Shown here: positions 6,587 through 17,200 of the stretch, in pieces
How the letters are laid out: every line of letters starts with the position of its first letter
Position numbering within the stretch: position 1 is the first letter of the stretch
From: Clostridia bacterium
Lineage (GTDB): Bacteria > Bacillota > Clostridia > Christensenellales > Borkfalkiaceae
DNA: 64,000 nt
Reading direction: 5' to 3'
NCBI GenBank assembly: GCA_029059705.1
Contig: JAIDVM010000011.1
Span: 21,914 to 85,913, forward strand
Translations under genes and position numbers: made by a program
Notes under the pieces: generated by a model
What the model was told of the DNA's origin: nothing
What the model saw: the letters and a program-made list of their open reading frames with translations, nothing else
Database searches by the model: none

Positions 6587-8011
6587 ATGGGCGGTTTTTT
6601 CGGTTCTGTTAAAAAGAGCAGCGCCGTGTTCGACGTCTTTCTCGGCACAGACTATCATTCGCACCTCGGCACAAAGCGCGGGGGCATGGCGGCTTACGAC
6701 AAAGAAACGGGCTTGCAGCGCGAAATCCACAACATAGAAAACGCGCCTTTCAGAACAAAATTCGAAAGAGTTTTAAGCGAAATGCACGGCAACGCGGCGA
6801 TAGGCTGCATAAGCGACACCGACCCGCAGCCTTTATTAACCGTTTCGCGCCTCGGTACCTATGCGATATGTACCATTGGCATAATAAACAACGCCGACGC
6901 GCTCATGCGCGAGGTTATCTCGCAGGGGGGCGGTTATTTCGACGCGATGACAGGCGGCAGAGTAAACTCAAACGAGTTAATCGCAGCTTTGATAAACAGC
7001 AAGGAAAGCTACGTCGAGGGTATACGCTACGCGCAGGATAAAATCGACGGCACGGCTTCCATATTGCTTTTAACCGACAAGGGCACGCTGATTGCCGCAA
7101 GGGACAAGGTTGGCAGACTGCCCGTTTTGGTCGGTAAGTGCGACGACGGCTATTGCGTTTCGTTCGAAAGCTTTGCCTATAAAAAGCTGGGCTACGCCGA
7201 CGAGCGCGAGCTCGGCCCCGCGGAAATAGTTGAAATTTCCGCCGACGGCATAACCCAACTCGCCCCCGCGGGCAAAAAAATGCGTATATGCGCGTTTTTA
7301 TGGTCGTATTACGGCTATCCCACGTCTACCTACGAGGGTATAAACGTTGAAATGATGCGCTGCAAAAACGGCGAAATCTTTGCAAGAAACGACGCAAAAA
7401 CGCACGACTTGCACCAAATAGATTACGTCGGCGGCGTTCCCGATTCAGGCACGCCTCATGCGATAGGCTACGCAAACGCGGGCAAAATCCCCTTTGCGCG
7501 CCCTTACATAAAATACACGCCCACGTGGGCGCGCAGCTTTATGCCCGTCAACCAGACGGAGCGCAACAAAATTGCAAAAATGAAGCTAATCCCCGTCCAC
7601 GAATTTATCGAGGGTAAGCGGCTCTTGCTTGTGGACGACAGCATCGTCCGCGGCACGCAGCTTAAAGAAACGGTGGAATTTCTCTATTCCCACGGCGCAA
7701 AGGCCGTGCACATGCGTTCGGCGTGCCCGCCCATAATGTACGGCTGCAAATACCTCAATTTTTCGCGTTCGTCGGGCGATATGGACTTAATCACCCGCCG
7801 CACCATGATGGAGCTCGAGGGCGAAAAAGCAGTAGAGCATATGGAAGAATACAGCAACGCCGACACCGCCCGCGGCAAGGCAATGCGCAAAGCTATATGC
7901 GATAAATTTCATTTCGAATCGCTCGAATTTCAGTCTATCGAAGGCTTAATCGAGGCAATCGGTCTTGAACCGTGCAAGTTATGCACTTATTGCTGGACGG
8001 GAAAAGAATAA
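6587..8011 (+). CDS. PurF paralogue lacking the glutaminase cysteine
   Basis: A 474-residue amidophosphoribosyltransferase-like protein. The N-terminus reads MGGFFG where active PurF has CGVFG: Gly replaces the N-terminal nucleophile Cys of the Ntn glutaminase. The YHSHLGTKRGGM region stands where active PurF has YGLYALQHRGQES. The phosphoribosyltransferase domain keeps its PRPP loop (LLLVDDSIVRGTQ) and the GGVPDSGTPHAIGYA segment. It cannot use glutamine by the normal mechanism; it may use ammonia, partner with the true PurF next door, or regulate. It starts 2 nt after purC with GGAG upstream. Tandem purF pairs of this kind are, to my recollection, known in Clostridia; the paralogue's role is not established. 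Confidence 0.88.
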   Translation: MGGFFGSVKKSSAVFDVFLGTDYHSHLGTKRGGMAAYDKETGLQREIHNIENAPFRTKFERVLSEMHGNAAIGCISDTDPQPLLTVSRLGTYAICTIGIINNADALMREVISQGGGYFDAMTGGRVNSNELIAALINSKESYVEGIRYAQDKIDGTASILLLTDKGTLIAARDKVGRLPVLVGKCDDGYCVSFESFAYKKLGYADERELGPAEIVEISADGITQLAPAGKKMRICAFLWSYYGYPTSTYEGINVEMMRCKNGEIFARNDAKTHDLHQIDYVGGVPDSGTPHAIGYANAGKIPFARPYIKYTPTWARSFMPVNQTERNKIAKMKLIPVHEFIEGKRLLLVDDSIVRGTQLKETVEFLYSHGAKAVHMRSACPPIMYGCKYLNFSRSSGDMDLITRRTMMELEGEKAVEHMEEYSNADTARGKAMRKAICDKFHFESLEFQSIEGLIEAIGLEPCKLCTYCWTGKE

Positions 8012-8012
8012 T

Positions 8013-9416
8013 ATGGACGAAAAACATGAAGAGTGCGGCGTTTTCGGCGTTTATTCGCATGAAAACCGAAACGTTGCGCACACCGCTTATTACGGTTTAT
8101 ACGCTCTCCAGCACAGAGGGCAGGAATCAGCGGGCATAGCGGTTGCCTACGCCAACAAAATAGCCTATTACAAAGGCATGGGGCTCGTGCCTGAAGTTTT
8201 TGCAAGCGGCGCTTTGGACGAGCTTCCCGAAGGCGACATTGCCATAGGTCACGTCCGCTATTCCACAACGGGCGCAAGTCAGCTTTTAAACGCCCAGCCC
8301 GTCGTCTTTTCGGGCAAGTGCGGAAAGCTTGCGGTTGCCCACAACGGCAATTTAACAAATACCAAACAGCTCCGCGACGAATTAATCGCAAACAACGCCG
8401 TTTTTCAAACCTCTATAGACAGCGAGGTAATAGCGGTTTTAATCAACAGCCTTTCCGACGGCGACGTGTTGACGGGTATAAAAAGGGCTTGCGCAAAGCT
8501 GCAAGGCTCCTACGCGCTGACCATAATGACCACAAATAAATTAATCGCCGTGCGCGACCCTTACGGCATACGCCCGCTGTGCATAGGCACTAAGGACGGC
8601 GACGTAATCGTCGCCAGCGAAACGTGCGCGCTCGACGCGGTTGGCGCAAACTTCATCCGCGACGTAAAGCACGGCGAAATAGTGGTAGTGGACAGCGAGG
8701 GCATACACTCTTACACAATGGACGGCGTTTCGAAAAAAGGGTGCATGTGCATCTTCGAATACGTTTACTTTGCCCGTCACGATTCCGTGCTCGACGGTTA
8801 CAGCGTGTACGAGGCAAGAAAAAAGGCGGGCAAACTGCTTGCCAAAAACTTCCCCGTAAAAGCCGACCTCGTTTCGGGCGTTCCCGATTCGGGCAACGTT
8901 GCGGCGCGCGGCTACGCCGAGGAGAGCGGAATACCCTTCGTTGAAGCGTTGGCAAAAAACCGCTACGTGGGCAGAACGTTTATTCAGCCCGACCAGCGGC
9001 AGCGCGAAAACAGCTTAAACGTAAAAATGAACGCCCTTCGCGGCAACGTCCGCGGCAAAAGGGTAATCTTAATAGACGACAGCATAGTTCGCGGCACAAC
9101 CATGCGGAAGATTATAAAAATGCTGCGGGACGCGGGCGCAACCGAAGTGCATATACGCATATGCTCGCCTGTTATAAAGCACCCGTGCCACTTGGGGATA
9201 GATATTCAAACCTATTCGCAGCTAATCGGCGCTTATAAAAACGAGGACGAAATCTGCGAAAGTCTGGGCGCGGACAGCGTAAGGTATTTAACGGTGGAAC
9301 AGCTCTTATCCACGTGCGATGGTGCAAAAACGGGCTTTTGCCTCGGTTGCTTTAACGGAAAATATCCCTACCCGATTAAAGAGTACGAAACGGATAAATT
9401 AAAATCAGAACAGTAA
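8013..9416 (+). CDS. purF: Amidophosphoribosyltransferase PurF
   Basis: A 467-residue enzyme that makes phosphoribosylamine from PRPP and glutamine, the first step of purine synthesis. The ATG at 8013 gives a short propeptide MDEKHEE before CGVFGVYSHE, whose Cys8 becomes the N-terminal nucleophile after cleavage. It has LYALQHRGQESAGI, the PRPP loop VILIDDSIVRGTT, and Cys residues (CIFEYVYFARHDS, CLGCFNG) that fit the [4Fe-4S] Bacillus-type PurF. It starts 1 nt after the paralogue's stop. Upstream in-frame starts lie inside the paralogue and were rejected. Confidence 0.95.
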   Translation: MDEKHEECGVFGVYSHENRNVAHTAYYGLYALQHRGQESAGIAVAYANKIAYYKGMGLVPEVFASGALDELPEGDIAIGHVRYSTTGASQLLNAQPVVFSGKCGKLAVAHNGNLTNTKQLRDELIANNAVFQTSIDSEVIAVLINSLSDGDVLTGIKRACAKLQGSYALTIMTTNKLIAVRDPYGIRPLCIGTKDGDVIVASETCALDAVGANFIRDVKHGEIVVVDSEGIHSYTMDGVSKKGCMCIFEYVYFARHDSVLDGYSVYEARKKAGKLLAKNFPVKADLVSGVPDSGNVAARGYAEESGIPFVEALAKNRYVGRTFIQPDQRQRENSLNVKMNALRGNVRGKRVILIDDSIVRGTTMRKIIKMLRDAGATEVHIRICSPVIKHPCHLGIDIQTYSQLIGAYKNEDEICESLGADSVRYLTVEQLLSTCDGAKTGFCLGCFNGKYPYPIKEYETDKLKSEQ

Positions 9417-9452
9417 ATTCAAGCTAATATTTTTGTTACAAGGAGAGTTATC

Positions 9453-10472
9453 ATGGCTATTTCATATAAAGACAGCGGCGTAGACGTTGAAAGAGGTTAC
9501 GAAGCGGTTAAGCTCATGCGCGAGCACGTTAAATCCACTTACACGGCGGGCGTTTTGGGCGACATAGGCTCGTTCGGAGGCTTTTTTCAGATGCCCAAGG
9601 ACATAAAGCGCCCCGTGCTTGTTGCCGGCACCGACGGCGTGGGCACTAAATTGAAGTACGCAATCGTTGCCGACAAGCACGACACAATCGGCATTGACGC
9701 CGTTGCAATGTGCGTAAACGACATTGTCTGCCAGGGCGCAAAACCTTTGTTTTTCCTTGATTATTTTGCAACGGGCGCGTTAAGCCCCGAAAAGGTTGCA
9801 ACCGTAGTTTCGGGCGTTGCCGAAGGCTGCCGCCAGTCGGGCGCGGCTTTAATAGGCGGCGAAACCGCCGAAATGCCCGGATTTTACCCCGACGGCGATT
9901 ATGACATCGCGGGCTTCGCGGTGGGCGCGGTAGACAGAAAAAAGGTAATCAACGGCAGCAAAATCAAAAAGGGCGACGTGCTTATCGGCTTGAAGTCGAG
10001 CGGAATTCATTCCAACGGCTATTCGCTTGTAAGAAAGCTTTTCGGCGAGGATATCGAAACCTTGAACAAATACGACGAAGAGCTTGACGCAAAGCCCATA
10101 AACGTGCTGCTTACCCCCACCAGAATTTACGTAAACAGCATTTTGGAGCTTATTAAAAAAGTAAAAGTAAAGGGCATTGCCCACATCACGGGCGGCGGCT
10201 TTATCGAAAATATTCCCCGCATCTTCCCCGAAGGTATCGGCTGCGAAATAGACACGGCTTCCTACGAACTCCCCAAGGTTTTTCAGGTCATGCAAAAGCG
10301 CGCGCAAATCACCAAAGAGCAGATGTACAACACCTTTAACATGGGCATAGGCATGGTGGTATGCGTTGATAAGCGCGACGTAAAGGCTGCTATAAAGCAG
10401 CTTGAACTCACGGGCGAAAAGTGCGCCGTCATAGGCAAAACCGTGCGCGGCAAAGGGGTTATTCTCAAATGA
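9453..10472 (+). CDS. purM: AIR synthetase PurM
   Basis: A 339-residue enzyme that closes the imidazole ring of FGAM to give AIR. It has YKDSGVDVERGYEAV, the glycine-rich VAGTDGVGTKL, the metal-binding IGIDAVAMCVNDI, and GGETAEMPGFY with ITGGGFIENIPR. Shine-Dalgarno AAGGAG 9 nt before ATG. It ends in an ATGA overlap with purN, so the two are translationally coupled. Full length. Confidence 0.95.
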   Translation: MAISYKDSGVDVERGYEAVKLMREHVKSTYTAGVLGDIGSFGGFFQMPKDIKRPVLVAGTDGVGTKLKYAIVADKHDTIGIDAVAMCVNDIVCQGAKPLFFLDYFATGALSPEKVATVVSGVAEGCRQSGAALIGGETAEMPGFYPDGDYDIAGFAVGAVDRKKVINGSKIKKGDVLIGLKSSGIHSNGYSLVRKLFGEDIETLNKYDEELDAKPINVLLTPTRIYVNSILELIKKVKVKGIAHITGGGFIENIPRIFPEGIGCEIDTASYELPKVFQVMQKRAQITKEQMYNTFNMGIGMVVCVDKRDVKAAIKQLELTGEKCAVIGKTVRGKGVILK

Positions 10473-11083
10473 AACGCATAGCCGTTTTCGCCAGCGGCGG
10501 CGGAACCGACTTTCAGTCGATAATCGACGCCAACGAAAGTGAAAGGTTTTGCGAAATAGCATATTTAATAGCCTCAAAGCCGAATATCGGCGCAATCGAA
10601 AGGGCGCAAAAGCACGGCATATCCACGGCTGTATTTGCAAAAGCAGACTATCCCGACCTTGATAAGCTGTATTCGGAGCTGACCTATCTTTTAAACGTCA
10701 ACCGAGTTGATTACATAGTGCTTGCGGGCTGGCTTAAAATCATTCCCGAAAGCTTTATAAAAAAATTCGAGGACAGAATAATCAACATTCACCCGTCGCT
10801 TATTCCCGCCTTTTGCGGCGCGGGCTATTACGGGCTTAAAGTGCATAAAGCCGTTTTGGATTACGGCGCAAAGGTTTCGGGCTGCACGGTTCACTTCGTA
10901 AACGAAGTCCCCGACGGCGGCGCGATAATCGCGCAATCGGCGGTGGCGGTGGAACAAGGCGACACCCCCGAAAGCTTGCAACAACGAGTTTTGAGGGAAG
11001 AGCACAAGCTTTTACCCTATTGCGTAAAGCAGCTTTGCCTCGGCAAAATTCAAAAAAACGGCAGAAAAGTCACCATAATTTAA
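10469..11083 (+). CDS. purN: GAR formyltransferase PurN
   Basis: A 204-residue enzyme transferring formyl from 10-formyl-THF to GAR. It starts MKRIAVFASGGGTDFQSI. The catalytic stretch INIHPSLIPAF supplies Asn and His, and HFVNEVPDGGAIIAQ carries the later catalytic Asp. Start 10469 overlaps the purM stop (ATGA); the in-frame ATG 48 nt upstream lies in purM and was rejected. Full length for the family. Confidence 0.94.
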   Translation: MKRIAVFASGGGTDFQSIIDANESERFCEIAYLIASKPNIGAIERAQKHGISTAVFAKADYPDLDKLYSELTYLLNVNRVDYIVLAGWLKIIPESFIKKFEDRIINIHPSLIPAFCGAGYYGLKVHKAVLDYGAKVSGCTVHFVNEVPDGGAIIAQSAVAVEQGDTPESLQQRVLREEHKLLPYCVKQLCLGKIQKNGRKVTII

Positions 11084-11145
11084 CCTTTTGCTTGTCATTC
11101 TGCCATCCCATTTTAGAAAAATATAAATTTACGGAGAACAAATAA

Positions 11146-12765
11146 ATGAAAATGAAAAAGAGAGCGCTTGTCAGCGTTTCCGACAAAACGGGCGTTGTTG
11201 ATTTTTGCAAAGGGCTTGTTAAAAACGGTTTTGAAATAATTTCAACCGGCGGCACGGCAAAAGCGTTAAAGGACGCGGGGCTTAAAGTTATCGGCATTTC
11301 CGAAATCACGGGCTTCCCCGAGTGCTTGGACGGCAGAGTTAAAACCCTGCACCCCAACGTTCACGCGGGGTTGCTTGCAATGCGTTCCAACCCCGAACAC
11401 ATGGCTCAGCTCGAAAAACTCAACATAAACACAATCGATATTGTCTGCGTAAATTTATATCCCTTTAAAGCAACGCTTGCAAAAGGCGCCGACTTTGCCG
11501 AATGTATCGAAAACATAGATATAGGCGGACCTACCATGATAAGGGCGGCGGCTAAAAACTATCAGGACGTAGCCGTAATCGTTGACCCTAACGACTATCA
11601 AAAGGTGTTAAACGAGCTTGCAAACGGCGGCGTTACGCTTGAAACCAAAAAATATTTGCAGTATAAAGTTTTTGCGCACACCGCGGTTTACGACAGCCTT
11701 ATTTCGAATTACCTTGCATCGCAGCTCGGCATAACCTTCCCCGACGAGGTAACCTTCGCCTATGAAAAGGCACAGGATATGCGCTACGGTGAAAACCCCC
11801 AGCAGCAGGCGGTATTTTATAAGGAGCAGTTCCCCCGCAAAGGCTCGCTCTCCACGGCAAAACAGCTTTGGGGCAAGGAGCTTTCCTACAACAACATCAA
11901 CGACGCAAACGGCGCGTTGGAGCTTTTAAAGGAATTCGGCAACACCCCCGCGGTAGTGGCGTGCAAGCACGCAAACCCTTGCGGAGTGGGCACGGGAACG
12001 AGCGTGCACGAGGCATATATGCGGGCGTATGAGAGCGACCCCGTCTCCGTTTTCGGCGGAATACTCGCAATTAACGGCACGGTGGACGAGGAAACCGCAA
12101 CCGAAATCAACAAAATTTTTATAGAAATAGTAATGGCTCCCGCCTATACCGAAAAGGCGCTCGAAATTTTGGAACAAAAGAAAAATATCCGTCTTTTACA
12201 AATCGAAGAAATTACCGCCCGCCGCGAAAATACGGCGTTCGACATGAAAAAGGTTTACGGCGGACTTCTCGTTCAGCAGTACGACGAAAGTCTTATAAAG
12301 GGCGAGGATTTGTCCCTTTTCAAAACCAAAGCGGCGGTTGAAACAAGCACCCTCCCGAGCGGCAAGCAAAAAACCGTTTACGGCTGCGGAGTGGTTACTA
12401 ACCGCGCGCCTACCGACGAAGAAATCGAAGCTTTGCTTTTTAACTGGAAGGTGGTTAAGCACACCAAATCCAACGCGATAGTAATAGGAAAGAAAGGCAG
12501 AACCACGGGCATAGGCATGGGGCAAACCAACCGCATTTGGGCGGCGCAGCAGGCAATCGCGCACGCGGGCGAAGAGGCTAAGGGCTCCGTAATGGCGTCC
12601 GACGCGTTTTTCCCTTTCCCCGATTGCGTGGAAGAGTGCGTAAAGGCGGGCATAACCGCAATAATCCAGCCGGGCGGCTCTATCCAAGACAAAGCCTCGG
12701 TCGAAGCGTGCAACGCGGCGAATATTGCAATGGTGTTTGTCGGTGACCGCCACTTCAAGCATTAA
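11146..12765 (+). CDS. purH: Bifunctional AICAR transformylase/IMP cyclohydrolase PurH
   Basis: A 539-residue protein for the last two steps to IMP. The IMP cyclohydrolase domain is N-terminal (ALVSVSDKTGVVDF, EIISTGGTAKALKDAG, HPNVHAGLLA). The AICAR transformylase domain follows (YGENPQQQAVFY, ACKHANPCGVG, SDAFFPFPDCVEEC, IQPGGSIQDKASVEACN). The second in-frame ATG two codons on is also possible. A CGGAG lies 11 nt upstream. The stop codon overlaps the first bases of repeat A copy 2. Confidence 0.95.
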   Translation: MKMKKRALVSVSDKTGVVDFCKGLVKNGFEIISTGGTAKALKDAGLKVIGISEITGFPECLDGRVKTLHPNVHAGLLAMRSNPEHMAQLEKLNINTIDIVCVNLYPFKATLAKGADFAECIENIDIGGPTMIRAAAKNYQDVAVIVDPNDYQKVLNELANGGVTLETKKYLQYKVFAHTAVYDSLISNYLASQLGITFPDEVTFAYEKAQDMRYGENPQQQAVFYKEQFPRKGSLSTAKQLWGKELSYNNINDANGALELLKEFGNTPAVVACKHANPCGVGTGTSVHEAYMRAYESDPVSVFGGILAINGTVDEETATEINKIFIEIVMAPAYTEKALEILEQKKNIRLLQIEEITARRENTAFDMKKVYGGLLVQQYDESLIKGEDLSLFKTKAAVETSTLPSGKQKTVYGCGVVTNRAPTDEEIEALLFNWKVVKHTKSNAIVIGKKGRTTGIGMGQTNRIWAAQQAIAHAGEEAKGSVMASDAFFPFPDCVEECVKAGITAIIQPGGSIQDKASVEACNAANIAMVFVGDRHFKH

Positions 12766-12884
12766 AACGCATATAAGCTGCGCAATACTTTGTCAAGCTC
12801 CGCTTTTTTAGGGTCACGTACATCCGTGTACGCTCCCCGTCAAAAATGCTCGCTTTCCTCGTCTTGCTTGCTTCTCTGCGTTTT
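12764..12884. repeat. Repeat A foldback element, copy 2
   Basis: A 121-bp copy with AAAACGCATATAAGCTGC at the left (overlapping the purH stop) and CTTGCTTCTCTGCGTTTT at the right. These ends are an imperfect inverted repeat of 18 nt with 8 perfect outer base pairs. The central palindrome is GTACATCCGTGTAC. Confidence 0.85.
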
Positions 12885-12928
12885 AGGGTAACTGTAACCG
12901 CGGGGCATCGCTCCCGCAATACACCACC

Positions 12929-12956
12929 TGTCATTCTGAGGCTTGCCGAAGAATCT
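12929..12956. repeat. Repeat B (REP-like) unit
   Basis: TGTCATTCTGAG followed by GCTTGCCGAAGAATCT. It lies just downstream of repeat A copy 2 and a shared GCATCGCTCCCGCAAT block, in the purH-purD gap. Confidence 0.8.
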
Positions 12957-12995
12957 TTTTGCGCAAAAATTATACATATTTGAAAAAGAGGTCTT

Positions 12996-14276
12996 ATGAA
13001 CGTACTCGTTATAGGTAACGGCGGAAGAGAACACGCAATTCTTCTCGCCCTAAAAAAGAGCAAACGCGTAGAAAAACTCTATTGCATGAAGGGCAACGCG
13101 GGCACGGCTGAAATTGCCGAAAACGTCAACGTGGACTATATGAACGTCGGGGCGGTAAAGGAGTACGTTTCCGCCCACCCCGAAATCGATTACATAGTCG
13201 TCGCCCCCGACGACCCGCTTGCGATAGGGCTTGTCGACGAGCTCGAAGCCATGGGCAAACGCTGTTTCGGCCCGCGCAAAAACGCGGCGATAATCGAGGC
13301 GAGCAAGGCTTTTTCGAAAGACCTTATGAAAAAGTACGGCATACCCACCGCCGAGGCGGAAACGTTTACCGATTACGACAAAGCTTTGGAATACGTTCGC
13401 CGCAAGGGCGCGCCCATAGTTTTAAAGGCGGACGGGCTTGCGCTCGGCAAGGGCGTTTTGGTTTGCAACGACTTAAAGCAAGCGGAAGAGGGCTTAAAGG
13501 AAATCATGCTCGACAAAACCTTTGGCACGGCGGGCAACGTAATTGTTATCGAAGAATGCATGCGCGGGCTTAAATACACCCCCGGCGAAGAGGTTTCCGT
13601 GCTTGCGTTTACCGACGGCAAAACAATCGTCCCCATGATAACCGCGTGCGACCACAAGCGCGCAAACGACGGCGACAAGGGCTTAAACACGGGCGGCATG
13701 GGCACGTTTTCGCCCTGCCCTTTCTGGACGAAGGAGCTTGAAAAAGAAGTTTACGAAAAAATCATGCTCCCTACTATGAACGCTATGAACGCCGAGGACA
13801 GAACGTTTAAAGGCTGCCTTTATTTCGGGCTCATGCGCACGGACAAGGGCATGAAGGTAGTGGAGTACAACTCACGCTTCGGCGACCCCGAAACGCAGGT
13901 AATTCTTCCCATGCTCAAAACCGACCTTTTGGACGTTTTCGAAGCGGTAACCGACGAAAAGCTCGGCGATATAAAAATCGAGTGGGAAGAGGGCGCGTGC
14001 GTCTGCGTGGTGCTTGCCAGCGGCGGCTACCCCTTGGGATACCGCAAGGGGCTTGAAATAACCGTCGGCGACGTGGGCGACTGCCAGATAGTTCACGCGG
14101 GCACGGCTGTTAAAGACGGCAAACTCGTAACCGCGGGCGGCAGAGTTTTAGGCGTCGTCGCCAAGGGCAAAACGGTTGAAGAAGCCCGCAAAAAGGCTTA
14201 TAAAGCTGCCGGAAATATAAATTTCGAAAACAAACACTTACGCAAGGATATAGGCGTAAAATACCGCGAGGGATAA
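12996..14276 (+). CDS. purD: GAR synthetase PurD
   Basis: A 426-residue ATP-grasp ligase joining glycine to phosphoribosylamine. It starts MNVLVIGNGGREHAI. It has APDDPLAIGLVDELEAMGKRCFGP, ATP-grasp lysine segments (PIVLKADGLALGKGVLV), VIEECMRGLKYTPGEEVSVLAF and NSRFGDPETQVILP. The Shine-Dalgarno AAGAGG lies 6 nt upstream. It is separated from purH by repeats A and B and sits 3 nt before purL. Confidence 0.95.
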   Translation: MNVLVIGNGGREHAILLALKKSKRVEKLYCMKGNAGTAEIAENVNVDYMNVGAVKEYVSAHPEIDYIVVAPDDPLAIGLVDELEAMGKRCFGPRKNAAIIEASKAFSKDLMKKYGIPTAEAETFTDYDKALEYVRRKGAPIVLKADGLALGKGVLVCNDLKQAEEGLKEIMLDKTFGTAGNVIVIEECMRGLKYTPGEEVSVLAFTDGKTIVPMITACDHKRANDGDKGLNTGGMGTFSPCPFWTKELEKEVYEKIMLPTMNAMNAEDRTFKGCLYFGLMRTDKGMKVVEYNSRFGDPETQVILPMLKTDLLDVFEAVTDEKLGDIKIEWEEGACVCVVLASGGYPLGYRKGLEITVGDVGDCQIVHAGTAVKDGKLVTAGGRVLGVVAKGKTVEEARKKAYKAAGNINFENKHLRKDIGVKYREG

Positions 14277-14279
14277 CGT

Positions 14280-17200
14280 ATGATTTACAGAATTTTCGTT
14301 GAAAAAAAGGACAATTTACAGGCAAAAAAGGTTAAGGAGGACGTTAAAAACCTCCTTAAAACAGACGTTGAGGACGTTCGCGAGCTTATCCGCTACGACG
14401 TGGAAGGGCTTTCCGAAGAGGAATTTAAAGCCGCCGTTCCCTGCGTGTTTTCCGAACCGCCCGTCGACAACGTTTACTTTGAGGAAGTATCTTTCCCCGA
14501 AGATTACAGCGTGTTCGCAATCGCCTATTTAACGGGGCAGTACGACCAGCGCGCCGACAGCGCGGCGCAATGCGTTCAGCTTTTAACCCAAAAGGAACGC
14601 CCGCTTATAAAGTGCGCAAAGGTTTACGCCGTTAAAGGCGCAAGCGCGGAAGACCTTGAAAAAATCAAAAAGCACCTCATCAACCCCGTCGAAAGCGAAG
14701 AGGTTTCCTTGGAAAAGCCCGATTCTTTGCAACACCAAACGGTAGAGGCGGAGGATGTTAAGGAAGTTGAAGGCTTTATAGATTTTTCTGATAAAAAGAT
14801 TTGCGAATACCACCAGAATTTGGGGCTTGCAATGTCGGTGGAGGATTTAAAATTCGTCCGCGACTATTTCAAGAGCGAAAAGCGCAACCCCACCGAAACG
14901 GAAATTAAGGTTATCGACACCTACTGGTCGGACCACTGCCGCCATACGACCTTTGCAACGGAAATCAAAAACATACAAATAAACGGCGACAACGCGCACG
15001 TTCAAAAGGCTTTAAACCTTTATAACGGTTTGTTTAAAGAGCTTTACGCCAAGCGCACCAACAAATATCCCTGCCTTATGGATATAGCCACGATAGGCGC
15101 AAAAAAGTTAAAGGCGGACGGAGTTTTAAACAATCTGGACGAAAGCGACGAAATTAACGCCTGCTCCATAAAAATAAAGGCTGAAATCGACGGCGAACCC
15201 ACCGATTACACCGTAATGTTCAAAAACGAAACGCACAACCACCCCACGGAAATAGAACCGTTCGGCGGCGCGGCAACCTGCCTCGGCGGGGCTATACGCG
15301 ACCCGCTTTCGGGCAGAACCTACGTGTTGCAGTCCATGCGCGTCACGGGCTGCGCCGACCCTACCGAACCCATTGAAAATACGATAGCGGGCAAGCTTCC
15401 CCAAAGGGTAATCACAAAAACCGCGGCGGCGGGCTTTTCTTCCTACGGCAACCAGATAGGGCTTGCAACGGGGCAGGTAGACGAGGTTTACCACCCCGGC
15501 TATAAGGCGAAAAGGCTCGAAACGGGCTTCGTCGTCGGCGGCGCCAAGTCCGAAATGATTTACCGCGCAAAACCCGAAAAGGGCGACGTAATAATTCTTT
15601 TGGGCGGCGAAACGGGGCGCGACGGCTGCGGCGGCGCAACAGGTTCTTCAAAAGCTCACGACAAAAAGTCGGTGCAAACGTGCGGGGCGGAAGTCCAAAA
15701 GGGCAACGCGCTTACCGAAAGAAAGCTGCAGCGCCTTTTCATGAACAAAGCCGCAACCACCATGATTAAAAAATGCAACGACTTCGGCGCGGGCGGCGTT
15801 TCCGTCGCCATAGGCGAGCTTGCCGACGGACTTGATATCTATCTCGACCGCGTTCCCAAAAAGTACGAGGGTTTAAGCGGCACCGAGCTTGCCATTTCGG
15901 AATCGCAGGAGCGCATGGCGGTTGTAATCGCAGCCGACGACGTGGAAAAATTCACCGCGCTTGCGGCGGAAGAAAATCTTTCGGCAACCGTGGTTGCGTT
16001 CGTAACCGACACCAACCGCATAAAGATGTACCACCGCGGCAAGGCGATTGTCGACATCTCGCGCGATTTCTTAAACACCAACGGTGTAAAACAGCAGACG
16101 GACGCGGAAATAAACGAAAACGTAACGCCGTTTTTCAACGTTCCCGAAAAGGCTGACTTTAAACAAAGCTTTATTAATACCCTTTCGCAGCTCAACGTTT
16201 GCTCCAAAAAAGGGCTTGCCGAAATGTTCGACAGTACCATAGGCGCAAAGTCGGTTTATATGCCCTTCGGCGGCAAATACCAGCTTACGCCGGTAATCGC
16301 AATGGCGGCAAAGCTCACAGGGGGAGAAACGGACGACTGCACCGTTTCCGCTTACGGCTACAACCCCGAACTCATGTCCTCGTCGCCTTTCACCGGCGCA
16401 ATCTATTCCATAATCGCCTCCGTTTCCAAAGTGGTGGCGGCGGGCGCAAAGTGCGAGGATATCCGTTTGACCTTGCAGGAATTCTTCATGCGCCTGCGCG
16501 ACGACAAAAAGCGTTGGGGCGTGCCCCTTTCCGCGCTGTTGGGTGCCTTATATGCCCAAATTAACTTGGGTTTGGGCGCAATCGGCGGCAAGGACTCCAT
16601 GAGCGGCACCTTCGAGGATATCGACGTTCCGCCCACGCTCATTTCGTTTGCGCTCGCACCCGCAAAGGCTTCAAAATTAATCACCAACGTGCTCGCGGAA
16701 AAGGAGCAAAAGCTGTTCCTTCTGCCTATAAAGCACGACGAAACGTATGTCCCCGACTTTGAGTATCTTAAAAAGCTTTACAATACGGTTAATTGCGGCA
16801 TATCCGCGGGGCAAATCAAGTTTGCAACCGTGGTTGAAAAGGGTGGCGCGGCGGCTGCCGTGGCAAAATCGTGCTTTGGCAACGGGCTTGGCTTTAACTT
16901 CGAATGCGAGTACGAAACGCTTTTCAGAGCGCGCTACGGCTCGATAATCGTCGCCCTCGACGACGAAAGTCTTTTGCAGGATTTAAATTATATCTACCTC
17001 GGCAAAACTGCGGAAGGCGGCTTCACGCTTGGCGGCGAAGAGGTGGACGGCGCAGAGGCTTTAAAGGCTTACACCCAAAAGCTTAACGGCGTGTTCCCCG
17101 CAACTGCGGAAGCGGAGGGAAATATCCCCGACTGCGACTGCCCCGTAAAATTAAAGTACACCAACATTGCAATTAAAACCGCCCGCCCGCGCGTGTTCAT

